Assembly (NCBI RefSeq): GCF_027944115.1
Contig: NZ_JAPJZI010000001.1
Span: 372,001-436,000 of the forward strand
Length of the DNA stretch: 64,000 nucleotides
Direction of reading: 5' to 3'
DNA from: Hoeflea prorocentri
Lineage (GTDB): Bacteria; Pseudomonadota; Alphaproteobacteria; Rhizobiales; Rhizobiaceae
Below the pieces are notes generated by a model that did not search any database, was not told the DNA's origin, and saw nothing but the letters and a program-made list of their open reading frames with translations. Shown here in pieces: positions 24,898 to 32,390 of this stretch. A program made the position numbers and the translations under genes. Position 1 is the first letter of the stretch. Each line of letters begins with the position of its first letter.

Positions 24898-25959
24898 TCA
24901 CTGGGTGGCAGACTGCCGGTGGCTGGTCAAGCCCTTGATGATCTCCTGGGCGCCGATCGTGCCGACGACCGTGCCATTGTCCACAATGCCGACGGTGCCC
25001 GGGCGATTGGCGAGGGCATCCAGAACGTCCGTTAAGGGCGTGTCCGGTTTTGCCACCGCCGAAAACGCATCGTCGGTCGCCGTCCTGCCCTTGTCATCGG
25101 CTGCCATCACATCAGCGGCATGCAACATGGAGAGCGGGTTCATGTTGGCGACGAAGTCCGCGACATATTCGTTTGCCGGGCTTTGGACAATATCTTGCGG
25201 TGTGCCGCACTGGACGATACGGCCACCCTCCATGATCGCGATCCGGTTGCCGATCCGGAAGGCCTCGTCGAGGTCGTGGCTGACAAAGATGATTGTCTTG
25301 CGCAGCTGCTGTTGGAGTTGCAAAAGCTCATCCTGCAGGCGTGTTCGGATCAGCGGGTCAAGGGCGGAGAATGGCTCGTCCATCAAGAGGATCGGCGCGC
25401 CTGTGGCAAAAGCGCGCGCCAGGCCGACGCGTTGCTGCATCCCGCCAGACAGTTCGTTGACCCGGCGGTCGGCCCATTGCGACAGGCCGACGAGTTCAAG
25501 CTGTTCGGCAACCCGCGCCTTGCGTTTCGCAATCGACATGCCGGAGAGTTCCAACCCGAAACCGACATTGTCGGAAACAGAGCGCCACGGCAAAAGCCCG
25601 AACTGCTGGAAGACCATGGCAACCCGTTCCATCCGCAGCTGGCGAAGCTCGCGCGGCGAGCAGCGTTGCGGATCCACGTGGGTTTCGCCGTTGTCGACGT
25701 GGGTCTCGCCGCGGATAACCGGATTGAGGCCGTTCACAGCGCGCAGCAGGGTGGATTTGCCTGAACCGGAAAGGCCCATCAGCACGATAATCTCGCCCTC
25801 GCGGACGTCGAGGTTGGCGCCTGCGACACCCAGGACCTGACCGGTTTCCCTTTGAATGGTCTCGCGGCTTTCGCCCTTGTCGATGAGCGGCAGCGCGGAT
25901 TCAGGGTCCGGACCAAAGACAATGTCCACATCCTTGAAACTGACGATCGGATTGCTCAT
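24898..25959 (-). CDS. choV: choline/betaine ABC transporter ATP-binding protein
   Basis: A 353-residue ATPase of the ProV/OpuAA family. Walker A GLSGSGKST is at 62-70, and NELSGGMQQRVGLARAFATGAPILLMDEPFSALDPL holds the signature and Walker B in the proline/betaine-type arrangement. A CBS-like regulatory tail follows from about residue 275. An imperfect tandem repeat GETHVDNGETHVDP sits at 84-97, right after the Walker A helix. It overlaps choW by 4 bp. With choX and choW it forms a high-affinity choline importer. Confidence 0.92.
   Translation of the reverse strand: MSNPIVSFKDVDIVFGPDPESALPLIDKGESRETIQRETGQVLGVAGANLDVREGEIIVLMGLSGSGKSTLLRAVNGLNPVIRGETHVDNGETHVDPQRCSPRELRQLRMERVAMVFQQFGLLPWRSVSDNVGFGLELSGMSIAKRKARVAEQLELVGLSQWADRRVNELSGGMQQRVGLARAFATGAPILLMDEPFSALDPLIRTRLQDELLQLQQQLRKTIIFVSHDLDEAFRIGNRIAIMEGGRIVQCGTPQDIVQSPANEYVADFVANMNPLSMLHAADVMAADDKGRTATDDAFSAVAKPDTPLTDVLDALANRPGTVGIVDNGTVVGTIGAQEIIKGLTSHRQSATQ
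25669..25710 (-). repeat. in-frame tandem duplication within choV
   Basis: Residues 84-97 of ChoV contain GETHVD twice, separated by one Asn. At DNA level the two 18-bp units differ at three synonymous third positions (GAA/GAG, GTG/GTC, GAT/GAC), so the duplication is not brand new and the protein sequence seems to have been kept. Confidence 0.75.
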
Positions 25960-26795
25960 TGCTCTTTCTCCTCGGCACGGAACATGCGGTCGAGGACAAT
26001 CGCAACGACAACGATTACAAAACCGGCTTCAAATCCGAGCGCCGTGTTGACCGAATTGAGTGCCCGAACAACCGGCACGCCGAGGCCATCCGCCCCGACG
26101 AGGGCGGCAATCACCACCATGGAAAGCGACAGCATGATGGTTTGTGTCAGGCCGGCCATGATCTGCGGCATGGCATAGGGCAGTTCGACCTTCCAAAGGA
26201 GCTGGTGCTTGGTCGCCCCGAAAGCCTGACCCGCCTCAATCAAAGACTGCGGCGTCGATGAAATGCCGAGATGGGTCAGTCTGATAGGGGCGGGGACAAC
26301 AAAGATGGCTGTTGCAATCAGCCCGGGCACCATACCGATGCCGAAGAAAACGATAGCCGGGATCAGATAAACGAATGTCGGCAAGGTCTGCATGAGATCG
26401 AGGATCGGCCGGATTGCCGTGAACAGCCGCGGCCTGTGTGCGGCGGCTATGCCGATCGGCACGCCGAGGGCCATACAGACAAGGCACGCTGAAAGAACCA
26501 GTGTCAGCGTTTCGGTGGTTTGTTCCCAGTAACCCTGATTGACGATGAAGAGCAGACCTATACCCACCAGCGCGGCGGTTGATGCCGACCGGCGCAAGGC
26601 ATAGGCGATGGCCACAAACACCAGGATGACGATGAGCGTTGGTGGCGTTTGCAGGACCCACAGGATCGCCTCGATGGCGGCCTCGAGCCCGTTTGCCAGC
26701 CCATCGAAGAACCAGCCGCCATAATCGGTCAGCCAGTCAACGACGGCCTTTGATACTTTGCCGACCGGTATCTTGTATTCCGTCAGCCATTCCAT
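25956..26795 (-). CDS. choW: choline/betaine ABC transporter permease
   Basis: A 279-residue inner-membrane permease of the ProW/OpuAB type with six predicted spans. The ATPase-docking loop around GQAFGATKHQLLWKVELPYAMPQIMAGL is typical of the betaine/choline group. The N-terminus has the usual cytoplasmic extension (VDWLTDYGGWFFDGL). It overlaps choV by 4 bp and is separated from choX by about 130 bp that contain a terminator-like hairpin. Confidence 0.92.
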   Translation of the reverse strand: MEWLTEYKIPVGKVSKAVVDWLTDYGGWFFDGLANGLEAAIEAILWVLQTPPTLIVILVFVAIAYALRRSASTAALVGIGLLFIVNQGYWEQTTETLTLVLSACLVCMALGVPIGIAAAHRPRLFTAIRPILDLMQTLPTFVYLIPAIVFFGIGMVPGLIATAIFVVPAPIRLTHLGISSTPQSLIEAGQAFGATKHQLLWKVELPYAMPQIMAGLTQTIMLSLSMVVIAALVGADGLGVPVVRALNSVNTALGFEAGFVIVVVAIVLDRMFRAEEKEQ

Positions 26796-26879
26796 TGCTG
26801 ATCCCCCGCACAGTTAGGCTTCTTGTCGTTCAGTTTGGAATCTTGCGTACGGCCTCCGCAAGCCCCCACTTGCGGTACT

Positions 26880-26909
26880 AAAAAACCGCCCCGTTTTGGC
26901 GGGGCGGTT
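26880..26909 (-). terminator. intrinsic terminator/attenuator between choX and choW
   Basis: On the leftward strand a perfect 10-bp stem (AACCGCCCCG / CGGGGCGGTT) with a 6-nt loop is followed by a run of T. It lies 16 bp after the choX stop and before choW, so it should end most transcripts after the binding-protein gene while letting some reach choWV. Confidence 0.85.
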
Positions 26910-26924
26910 CTTGTTTGTTCAGAC

Positions 26925-27869
26925 CTACATGCCGAGATTTGACTTGACGGCGGCCAGTCCGTCGGCGCCGTCAAAGGTCGTGACGCCCGCGACCCATGTC
27001 TCAATCATCTCAGGATGCTGCTTGAGCCATGCCTTGGCGGCCTCTGACGGCTCTTGGCCATCATCAAGGATCGCGCCCATGATCTCGTTTTCCATCTCGA
27101 GCGAGAATTTCAGGTTCTTCAGCATCATGCCGACATTTGCGCATTCGTCGACATAGCCCTTGCGTACATTGGTATAAACCGTCGCGCCGCCGAAATCCGC
27201 ACCGAAATAGTCGTCACCGCCGGAAAGGTAGGTCAGTTCGAAATTGGCGTTCATCGGATGCGGCGCCCAGCCGAGGAAGACGACCGGCTTGTCTCGCTTG
27301 TCGTTGCGCGCGACCTGAGCAAGCATGCCCTGTTCGGAGGATTCAACCAGTTCGAAATCCTTCAGGCCGAAAGCATCGGAGGAGATCATGTCGAGAATGA
27401 TGCGGTTGCCGTCATTGCCCGGCTCGATGCCGTAGATCTTGCCGTCGAGTGCATCCATGCTGGTTGCGATTTTGCTGAAATCGTCGATGCCCAGCTTTGC
27501 GCCTGCCGCATTGGTTGCCAGCGTATATTTGGCGCCCTCAAGGTTTTCGCGCACTGTCTCGACGGACCCGTCTTCGCGGTAGGGCGCGATGTCGGCCTCC
27601 ATGGTCGGCATCCAGTTGCCGAGAAAGACGTCGATGTCGCCATTCTTGAGCGACGTGTAGGTCACCGGTACCGAAAGCACCTTGATGTCGGTGTCGTATC
27701 CGAGTGCGTCGAGAACCACCGTGGTTGCTGCGGTGGTTGCAGTGATGTCTGTCCAGCCGACATCGGAGAAGCGAACGGTCTTGCAACTTTCCGGTTCGGC
27801 GGCGGTGGCCTGCGCCGAGATGGCGACGGAGAAGCCCAGTGCCAGCATTGCGGTTTTTACGGATGTCAT
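26925..27869 (-). CDS. choX: periplasmic choline-binding protein
   Basis: A 314-residue binding protein of the ProX/OpuAC-II group with a signal peptide to about residue 24 (cleavage near ATAAEP). Three tryptophans sit where ChoX of Sinorhizobium builds its aromatic cage: DVGWTDI, LGNWMPTME and FLGWAPHPMN. The start at 27869 follows GGGAGGTCC; the longer open frame upstream is not supported. Its promoter region is shared with the divergent betI gene and contains a BetI-like inverted repeat, so choline probably induces it. Confidence 0.92.
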   Translation of the reverse strand: MTSVKTAMLALGFSVAISAQATAAEPESCKTVRFSDVGWTDITATTAATTVVLDALGYDTDIKVLSVPVTYTSLKNGDIDVFLGNWMPTMEADIAPYREDGSVETVRENLEGAKYTLATNAAGAKLGIDDFSKIATSMDALDGKIYGIEPGNDGNRIILDMISSDAFGLKDFELVESSEQGMLAQVARNDKRDKPVVFLGWAPHPMNANFELTYLSGGDDYFGADFGGATVYTNVRKGYVDECANVGMMLKNLKFSLEMENEIMGAILDDGQEPSEAAKAWLKQHPEMIETWVAGVTTFDGADGLAAVKSNLGM

Positions 27870-27947
27870 TTTCGGACCTCCCAAAGTCAAAACAAGGTTA
27901 TAGTGGGGTGCATCGCGCCACAAAGTCGGCTGTTTTGCAAGCTTTTA

Positions 27948-27963
27948 TTGAATGATTGTTCAA
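27948..27963. promoter_or_regulatory. candidate BetI operator
   Basis: Inverted repeat TTGAA-N6-TTCAA in the gap between choX and betI. BetI boxes in other bacteria are built on the same TTGAA/TTCAA arms. It is placed to control both divergent genes. Confidence 0.6.
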
Positions 27964-28028
27964 AATAAATTGGTTTTTACGGGACACATGCACATAATGT
28001 CTTCAGGCATGAGAACACAGGAGCGCGA

Positions 28029-28607
28029 ATGCCAAAAGTAGGCATGGAGCCCATCCGGCGTAAGTCCCTGGTCGAGGCCGCGATTTCGGCCATCCACGCG
28101 CGGGGGTCGCTCGACATTACGATCCGCGATATAGCGCTGCGTGCGGGTGTGTCACAAGGGCTGGCGCATCACTATTTCGGCAGCAAGGATGCATTGATTG
28201 CTTCCGCCATGCGTCACCTGCTGACCGAATACGGCCGTCAGGTGCGAAGGGAGATGAAGAAGGCGCACGATCCGCGCAGCCGTGTCTCCGCCATCATTCA
28301 CGCCAGCCTGGGCAGTGAGCAGTTCAGGCCGGAAACCGTGTCGGTCTGGCTGGTCTTTTATGTTCATGCTCAAGAATCGGACGAGGCGCATGCATTGCTT
28401 TCGGTCTATTCACGGCGGCTGAGGTCGAACCTCGTCCATGGCCTTGTACCTCTTGCCGGTGAACGGGCGCACCGCATCGCCGAAGGCATCGCGTCGCTGA
28501 TCGACGGTCTTTACATCCGCAAGGCGCTTGGAAGTCTCGCCGGTGAGATCAGGGCGGAGCAACTGGTCGAAGACTATGTGGACAGAGAGCTAGAAGTTCG
28601 GGGATAA
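28029..28607 (+). CDS. betI: TetR-family repressor BetI
   Basis: A 192-residue choline-responsive repressor. The N-terminus MPKVGMEPIRRKSLVEAAI and the helix-turn-helix ALRAGVSQGLAHHYFGSKDALI are characteristic of BetI; length is normal. In many rhizobia betI heads a betICBA operon, but here it is followed by thymidine kinase and betBA are not in the window. It is divergent from choX, so choline uptake is its likely local target. Confidence 0.92.
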   Translation: MPKVGMEPIRRKSLVEAAISAIHARGSLDITIRDIALRAGVSQGLAHHYFGSKDALIASAMRHLLTEYGRQVRREMKKAHDPRSRVSAIIHASLGSEQFRPETVSVWLVFYVHAQESDEAHALLSVYSRRLRSNLVHGLVPLAGERAHRIAEGIASLIDGLYIRKALGSLAGEIRAEQLVEDYVDRELEVRG

Positions 28608-28678
28608 CGCGGCCGGGCTGATGCAAAAAGCTGTCTTGCGGCGCTATGGTCCGGCCGGAACCATCAGCAGGCCGGGAC

Positions 28679-29281
28679 GTGTCAAAACTCTACTTCAGCT
28701 ATTCGGCGATGAACGCCGGAAAATCCACACTTTTACTGCAGGCTTCCTATAATTACCGGGAACGCGGCATGCATACGCTGCTTTTCATCGCCGCGCTCGA
28801 CGATCGTGCGGGCAGGGGCAGGATCGGATCGAGGATCGGCCTTGAATGCGATGCAACGCCGTTTTCGGTAACCGATGACCTTTATGAAATGATAGAAAGG
28901 GAGCATCGCATCAAACCGGTTGCCTGCGTCTTTGTCGACGAGGCGCAGTTCATGAGCGAGGAACAGGTCTGGCAACTGGCCCGAACGGCCGACAGGCTGG
29001 ACATTCCCGTGATGACTTATGGTTTGAGGACGGACTTCCAGGGGAGGCTGTTTCCCGGTTCGCAGGCTTTGCTTGCGGTTGCCGATACGCTCAGGGAAAT
29101 CCGAACCATCTGTGAGTGCGGCCGCAAGGCCACGATGGTTTTGCGGCTTGGCGCCGATGGCAAACCCGTCCGGGACGGGGAACAAATTGTTGTGGGTGGG
29201 AACGAAACCTATGTTTCGCTATGCCGGCGGCATTGGCAAGAAAAAATGGGTTTTTCCAGTAATCAAAGCAATTCAACTTGA
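28679..29281 (+). CDS. tdk: thymidine kinase
   Basis: A 200-residue type II thymidine kinase that phosphorylates thymidine to dTMP in the salvage pathway. P-loop AMNAGKST is near residue 9, the catalytic FVDEAQF near residue 85, and a zinc site is made by CECG and CRRH. The GTG at 28679 is preferred because the protein then begins VSKLYFSYSAMNAGKS, like the conserved family N-terminus; the ATG at 28646 adds 11 residues and has no ribosome-binding site. It starts 71 bp after betI on the same strand. Confidence 0.93.
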   Translation: MSKLYFSYSAMNAGKSTLLLQASYNYRERGMHTLLFIAALDDRAGRGRIGSRIGLECDATPFSVTDDLYEMIEREHRIKPVACVFVDEAQFMSEEQVWQLARTADRLDIPVMTYGLRTDFQGRLFPGSQALLAVADTLREIRTICECGRKATMVLRLGADGKPVRDGEQIVVGGNETYVSLCRRHWQEKMGFSSNQSNST

Positions 29282-29409
29282 GCCGAAAAGTATAGATTCC
29301 CGGTCTGCGGCATATTGCCAGCCCCCGCGATTTCGACGGGATTGACCGTTGCATCCCCGCGTGCGGCGGCGTTATTGGTATGCCCGATCTCAGTGACGGA
29401 GGCATGTAT

Positions 29410-29799
29410 ATGCGATTTGGAGTGTTTACCGCTGCGGCTGTGGGCTTGGCAGTTCTCGCCACACCGGCGCTTGCCGATGGCGATGCGAAGAAGGGTGCAA
29501 AAGTATTCCGCAAGTGTAAAGCCTGCCATGTGGCGGATGAAGAGAAGAACAAGGTCGGCCCGCATCTGGTCGGGATTATCGACCGGCCGGTCGCAACCGT
29601 GGACGGCTTCAAATATTCGGCAGCCATGGTCGAGTTCGGCGCTGACGGCAAAGTCTGGGATATCGAGACGTTGACGGTCTATCTGAAAAAGCCAAAAGAC
29701 CTCGTCAAGAAAACGAGCATGGCGTTTGCCGGCATCAAAAAAGATTCCGACATGGAAAACCTGATTGCTTATCTTCAGGACCCGTCCGCAGCAAAATAA
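29410..29799 (+). CDS. class I c-type cytochrome
   Basis: A 129-residue periplasmic electron carrier. A signal peptide covers residues 1 to about 23 (cleavage after TPALA), the heme attachment site is CKACH near residue 39, and a methionine ligand is available in the C-terminal half (KKTSMAFAGI). The pattern KCKACHVADEEKNKVGPHLVGI matches the cytochrome c2/c550 group. ATG 29410 is chosen because GGAGG lies 7 bp upstream; the in-frame ATG at 29404 is too close. A good terminator follows. Confidence 0.93.
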   Translation: MRFGVFTAAAVGLAVLATPALADGDAKKGAKVFRKCKACHVADEEKNKVGPHLVGIIDRPVATVDGFKYSAAMVEFGADGKVWDIETLTVYLKKPKDLVKKTSMAFAGIKKDSDMENLIAYLQDPSAAK

Positions 29800-29822
29800 G
29801 TTCTGCGCAGTCTGTACCGAAT

Positions 29823-29854
29823 AAACGCGCCTTTGCGGCGCGTTTTTCTTTTTT
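29823..29854 (+). terminator. Rho-independent terminator after cytochrome c gene
   Basis: A perfect 9-bp stem AAACGCGCC / GGCGCGTTT with a 5-nt loop followed by TTCTTTTTT, 23 bp after the stop. It should separate this gene from the five-gene operon downstream. Confidence 0.88.
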
Positions 29855-30142
29855 GATGGTTTAACTGTCCCATTATATGTTTAATTTACAGTATATTGCA
29901 TTTATATCTTAACGTCATTTCGAGTACTCTAAGGGGTGTTATTTTCCCGTTGCAAGCATGATCGATACTTGTAGACACGGGGCTCAGCACCAACATTAAT
30001 CCTTGCCGCAGATTGGGAACCGGTGTGCAAACCGCTGTTGCCCCGAGGATCGATTTGGGTTTCAAGTACGTAGCCGCATCCGGTCATGATACCGTCGGAC
30101 AAACGTGCCGGTCAGCGGTCGTGCGAACCATTGGGGACTTAC
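29855..30142 (+). promoter_or_regulatory. AT-rich leader/promoter region of the five-gene AAA+ operon
   Basis: With the terminator this makes about 340 bp without a gene. Positions 29860-29950 are clearly more AT-rich than the surroundings and are where I would expect the promoter. No clear -35/-10 pair, palindrome or leader peptide could be assigned. Short open frames here have no ribosome-binding site. Confidence 0.35.
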
Positions 30143-31231
30143 ATGGCGACACTGCAAAATCTCGATTCAGAAATCGAAAAGACAAAGGGAATTGTTGAGG
30201 AGATGCGCTCGAAGATCGAGCAGTCCGGCTCGGTGCTGGAACAATTCTCCAAAGCGGAAACAAAGCTCGGTGATGCGGAATTCGACATCGAGAATGCACG
30301 CATCGAGGATGTACTGCGCCAGCAAAAGGTGATGGAAGCCAACATTGCCGACCTGATCATCGGGCTTGAGGACGCGACGAATGTATTCGGCGCCGAATTT
30401 GAAAGCATGAAGAATTTCTCCGGCTGGGAGAAATTCATTGGGATCTTTTCCAAGCAACGCATGCAACGGATGCGTACAGACCGTGTGCGCAATATGTCCC
30501 TTGCGGGCAATCTTCAGGAACTGTTGTCCAAGTCCGATGCGATTGTCGGCATCCTGAAGGAGCAAAAGAGCATTCTCGACGAGCGGTACAAGACGTCGGA
30601 GGCCAGTCTCGTCAGCGTCATAGACCGGCGCAAGGATGCGATGTCGCAGATGGAAGCGGTGCAAAAGCGCATCGACGAGCTCAATCCGATATTGATGGAT
30701 ATCGAAAACAAGATCGCCGCTTCGACCGACCAGAAGGAACGGACCGAACTGGAAGGTGAGCGCTCAAACCTTGCCAACGAGTATAATGAAGCCCAGGCCA
30801 AGGAGCAGGAACTCCTGGCTGAAAGCCAGACGCTTGAACGCTATACCTCGATGTTCCAGACTTTCGTGGATTCCCTCAACAATCAGATCGCCGCGCAAAA
30901 TACGCTGATCAACAAGCTGACCATCGATACCGAGCAGCGCATCGTTCTTTACAAGGCGCTGGAAGATTCACTGAAAACCGCGGCGCAACAGGACGTGGCC
31001 CACAAGATCAACACACTTGGCAGCCAGGTCGATACCGCGGCGGAGGAAACGATGGCCGGGATCGGTTCGGCGGCACAGCGCCATATTGGCGATCTCCTTG
31101 AAATGCACGAAAAGAACATGCTGGCGACCCAGGATATCCAGCGCCGCAAGAAACTTGCCGATGACGCCTTTGCACGCCGGTTCTCCGATGTGATGGAAAA
31201 GCACAACGCGGCGGATTACGTACGGGCCTGA
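30143..31231 (+). CDS. coiled-coil protein, first gene of AAA+ operon (function unknown)
   Basis: A soluble 362-residue protein, strongly charged and rich in Glu, Lys, Gln and Ala, with long heptad-like stretches (about 5-60, 140-260 and 300-350), so largely coiled coil. It has no signal peptide or membrane span. The start at 30143 (MATLQNLDSE) follows TTGGGGAC; the longer frame starts inside unlikely coding sequence. It heads five genes in the same direction with tiny gaps or overlaps. Its build resembles bacterial coiled-coil proteins such as TelA or PspA-like scaffolds, but I see no diagnostic motif. It may be an adaptor or substrate of the AAA+ protein. Confidence 0.75.
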   Translation: MATLQNLDSEIEKTKGIVEEMRSKIEQSGSVLEQFSKAETKLGDAEFDIENARIEDVLRQQKVMEANIADLIIGLEDATNVFGAEFESMKNFSGWEKFIGIFSKQRMQRMRTDRVRNMSLAGNLQELLSKSDAIVGILKEQKSILDERYKTSEASLVSVIDRRKDAMSQMEAVQKRIDELNPILMDIENKIAASTDQKERTELEGERSNLANEYNEAQAKEQELLAESQTLERYTSMFQTFVDSLNNQIAAQNTLINKLTIDTEQRIVLYKALEDSLKTAAQQDVAHKINTLGSQVDTAAEETMAGIGSAAQRHIGDLLEMHEKNMLATQDIQRRKKLADDAFARRFSDVMEKHNAADYVRA

Positions 31232-31241
31232 CGGCGTTTTG

Positions 31242-32387
31242 ATGAAAAACAGTACCGGGCAGGCGGCGCAGTATTTCGACGCCATGGACAGCGCCCTTCG
31301 CGGGCTCGACACGTTTCTTGGCGACGCCAACTCGCCGCTTTACAAACATCCGCTCATCGGCCGCGTTGTTGTTGCCTATGTCGAGCGGCTCCAGCAGACC
31401 TTCGCATGCTGGCGCAATCGTATCGGCTTTACCGAGACGTTCCGCATCTCACGTGCCGAAAGCGGATTTCCGGTTTTCCAGAACGTGCTGGAGCTCGATA
31501 ATGACCGCAAAACTGCAGAAAAGAGGCTCGCCGCCCTAGCATCAGGCGATGAGTTGCGGCGTGAGATGGTCGATTTCATTTTGCGGCAACGGGCCTTTCC
31601 AAAGGCGCTTCAGTCGCGCATGGCCGAGCGGTCCTATCTGGAGACGATCCAGAAGGGTGACGTTTTCATCCCGTTCATTCTGCCCGAGACCATTCGTGTG
31701 TCGGTCAACGCGAAGACGCGGCGGCCCTATTATGTGGTACATTGGGGTGTCTTTGACGGCAGTCAGTCCTTGCCGATGGTCTATATGGCGACGATTGAGG
31801 ATTCCAGCGCCGAACTCAATGAGATGCTGGTTCTGCCGAGCGGCAAGATGAACCCGAAGATCACCATACCATTGCCGGTGGAGGGGCTGCTCAATCCTGA
31901 CCTGGCACACCGCTTTGATGAGTTTGCGGAGAAAAACAGCGCCTATTCGCTGACGCCGGTGACGATTGCCGGCAATCTGGACAAGGATTTCGAAGAGCTT
32001 CACCCCAAGCAGCTTCGGCGATTTGTGCTCGGGCCCTTCTATTCGGCAGGCGTTACCGAGCACAATGACCGGGTTTCCGACATCCTGTCGAAGGTTCGCA
32101 AGGCGGATAATGCCTGGATGTTGACCTGGACGGTTCAGGAAGTCGTCGCGACCAGCGAACGCGCCGCCAAACGGGGATTGTGGCGGTCGACGCCGGCGCG
32201 CCAGGAGTTTCATATCGAGACCAGCGATCTTGAGGCCACACGCCAGGGCGTGAGCTTTTATGAAAAACATGCACTCGTGCCGCACGATGCCTACCAGGCG
32301 CTTTTTGCCGACGGGGATGCGGATGCGATTTTCCGGGACTACAAGGTCCATGTCATTTCCGGTAACCACATCACCAGCGGGGTCTGA
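31242..32387 (+). CDS. conserved protein of AAA+ operon (possibly DUF6384-like)
   Basis: A soluble 381-residue protein of unknown function starting at ATG 31242, 10 bp after the coiled-coil gene. The N-terminal third is helical (about 1-135); the rest looks alpha/beta, with a conserved-looking FIPFILPETIRVSVN and YYVVHWGVFDGSQSLP segment near 145-185. No catalytic motif, signal peptide or membrane span is visible. I associate it with the DUF6384 family from memory only. Its fixed position between the coiled-coil protein and the ATPase suggests a subunit of the same complex. Confidence 0.72.
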   Translation: MKNSTGQAAQYFDAMDSALRGLDTFLGDANSPLYKHPLIGRVVVAYVERLQQTFACWRNRIGFTETFRISRAESGFPVFQNVLELDNDRKTAEKRLAALASGDELRREMVDFILRQRAFPKALQSRMAERSYLETIQKGDVFIPFILPETIRVSVNAKTRRPYYVVHWGVFDGSQSLPMVYMATIEDSSAELNEMLVLPSGKMNPKITIPLPVEGLLNPDLAHRFDEFAEKNSAYSLTPVTIAGNLDKDFEELHPKQLRRFVLGPFYSAGVTEHNDRVSDILSKVRKADNAWMLTWTVQEVVATSERAAKRGLWRSTPARQEFHIETSDLEATRQGVSFYEKHALVPHDAYQALFADGDADAIFRDYKVHVISGNHITSGV

Positions 32388-32390
32388 CCT

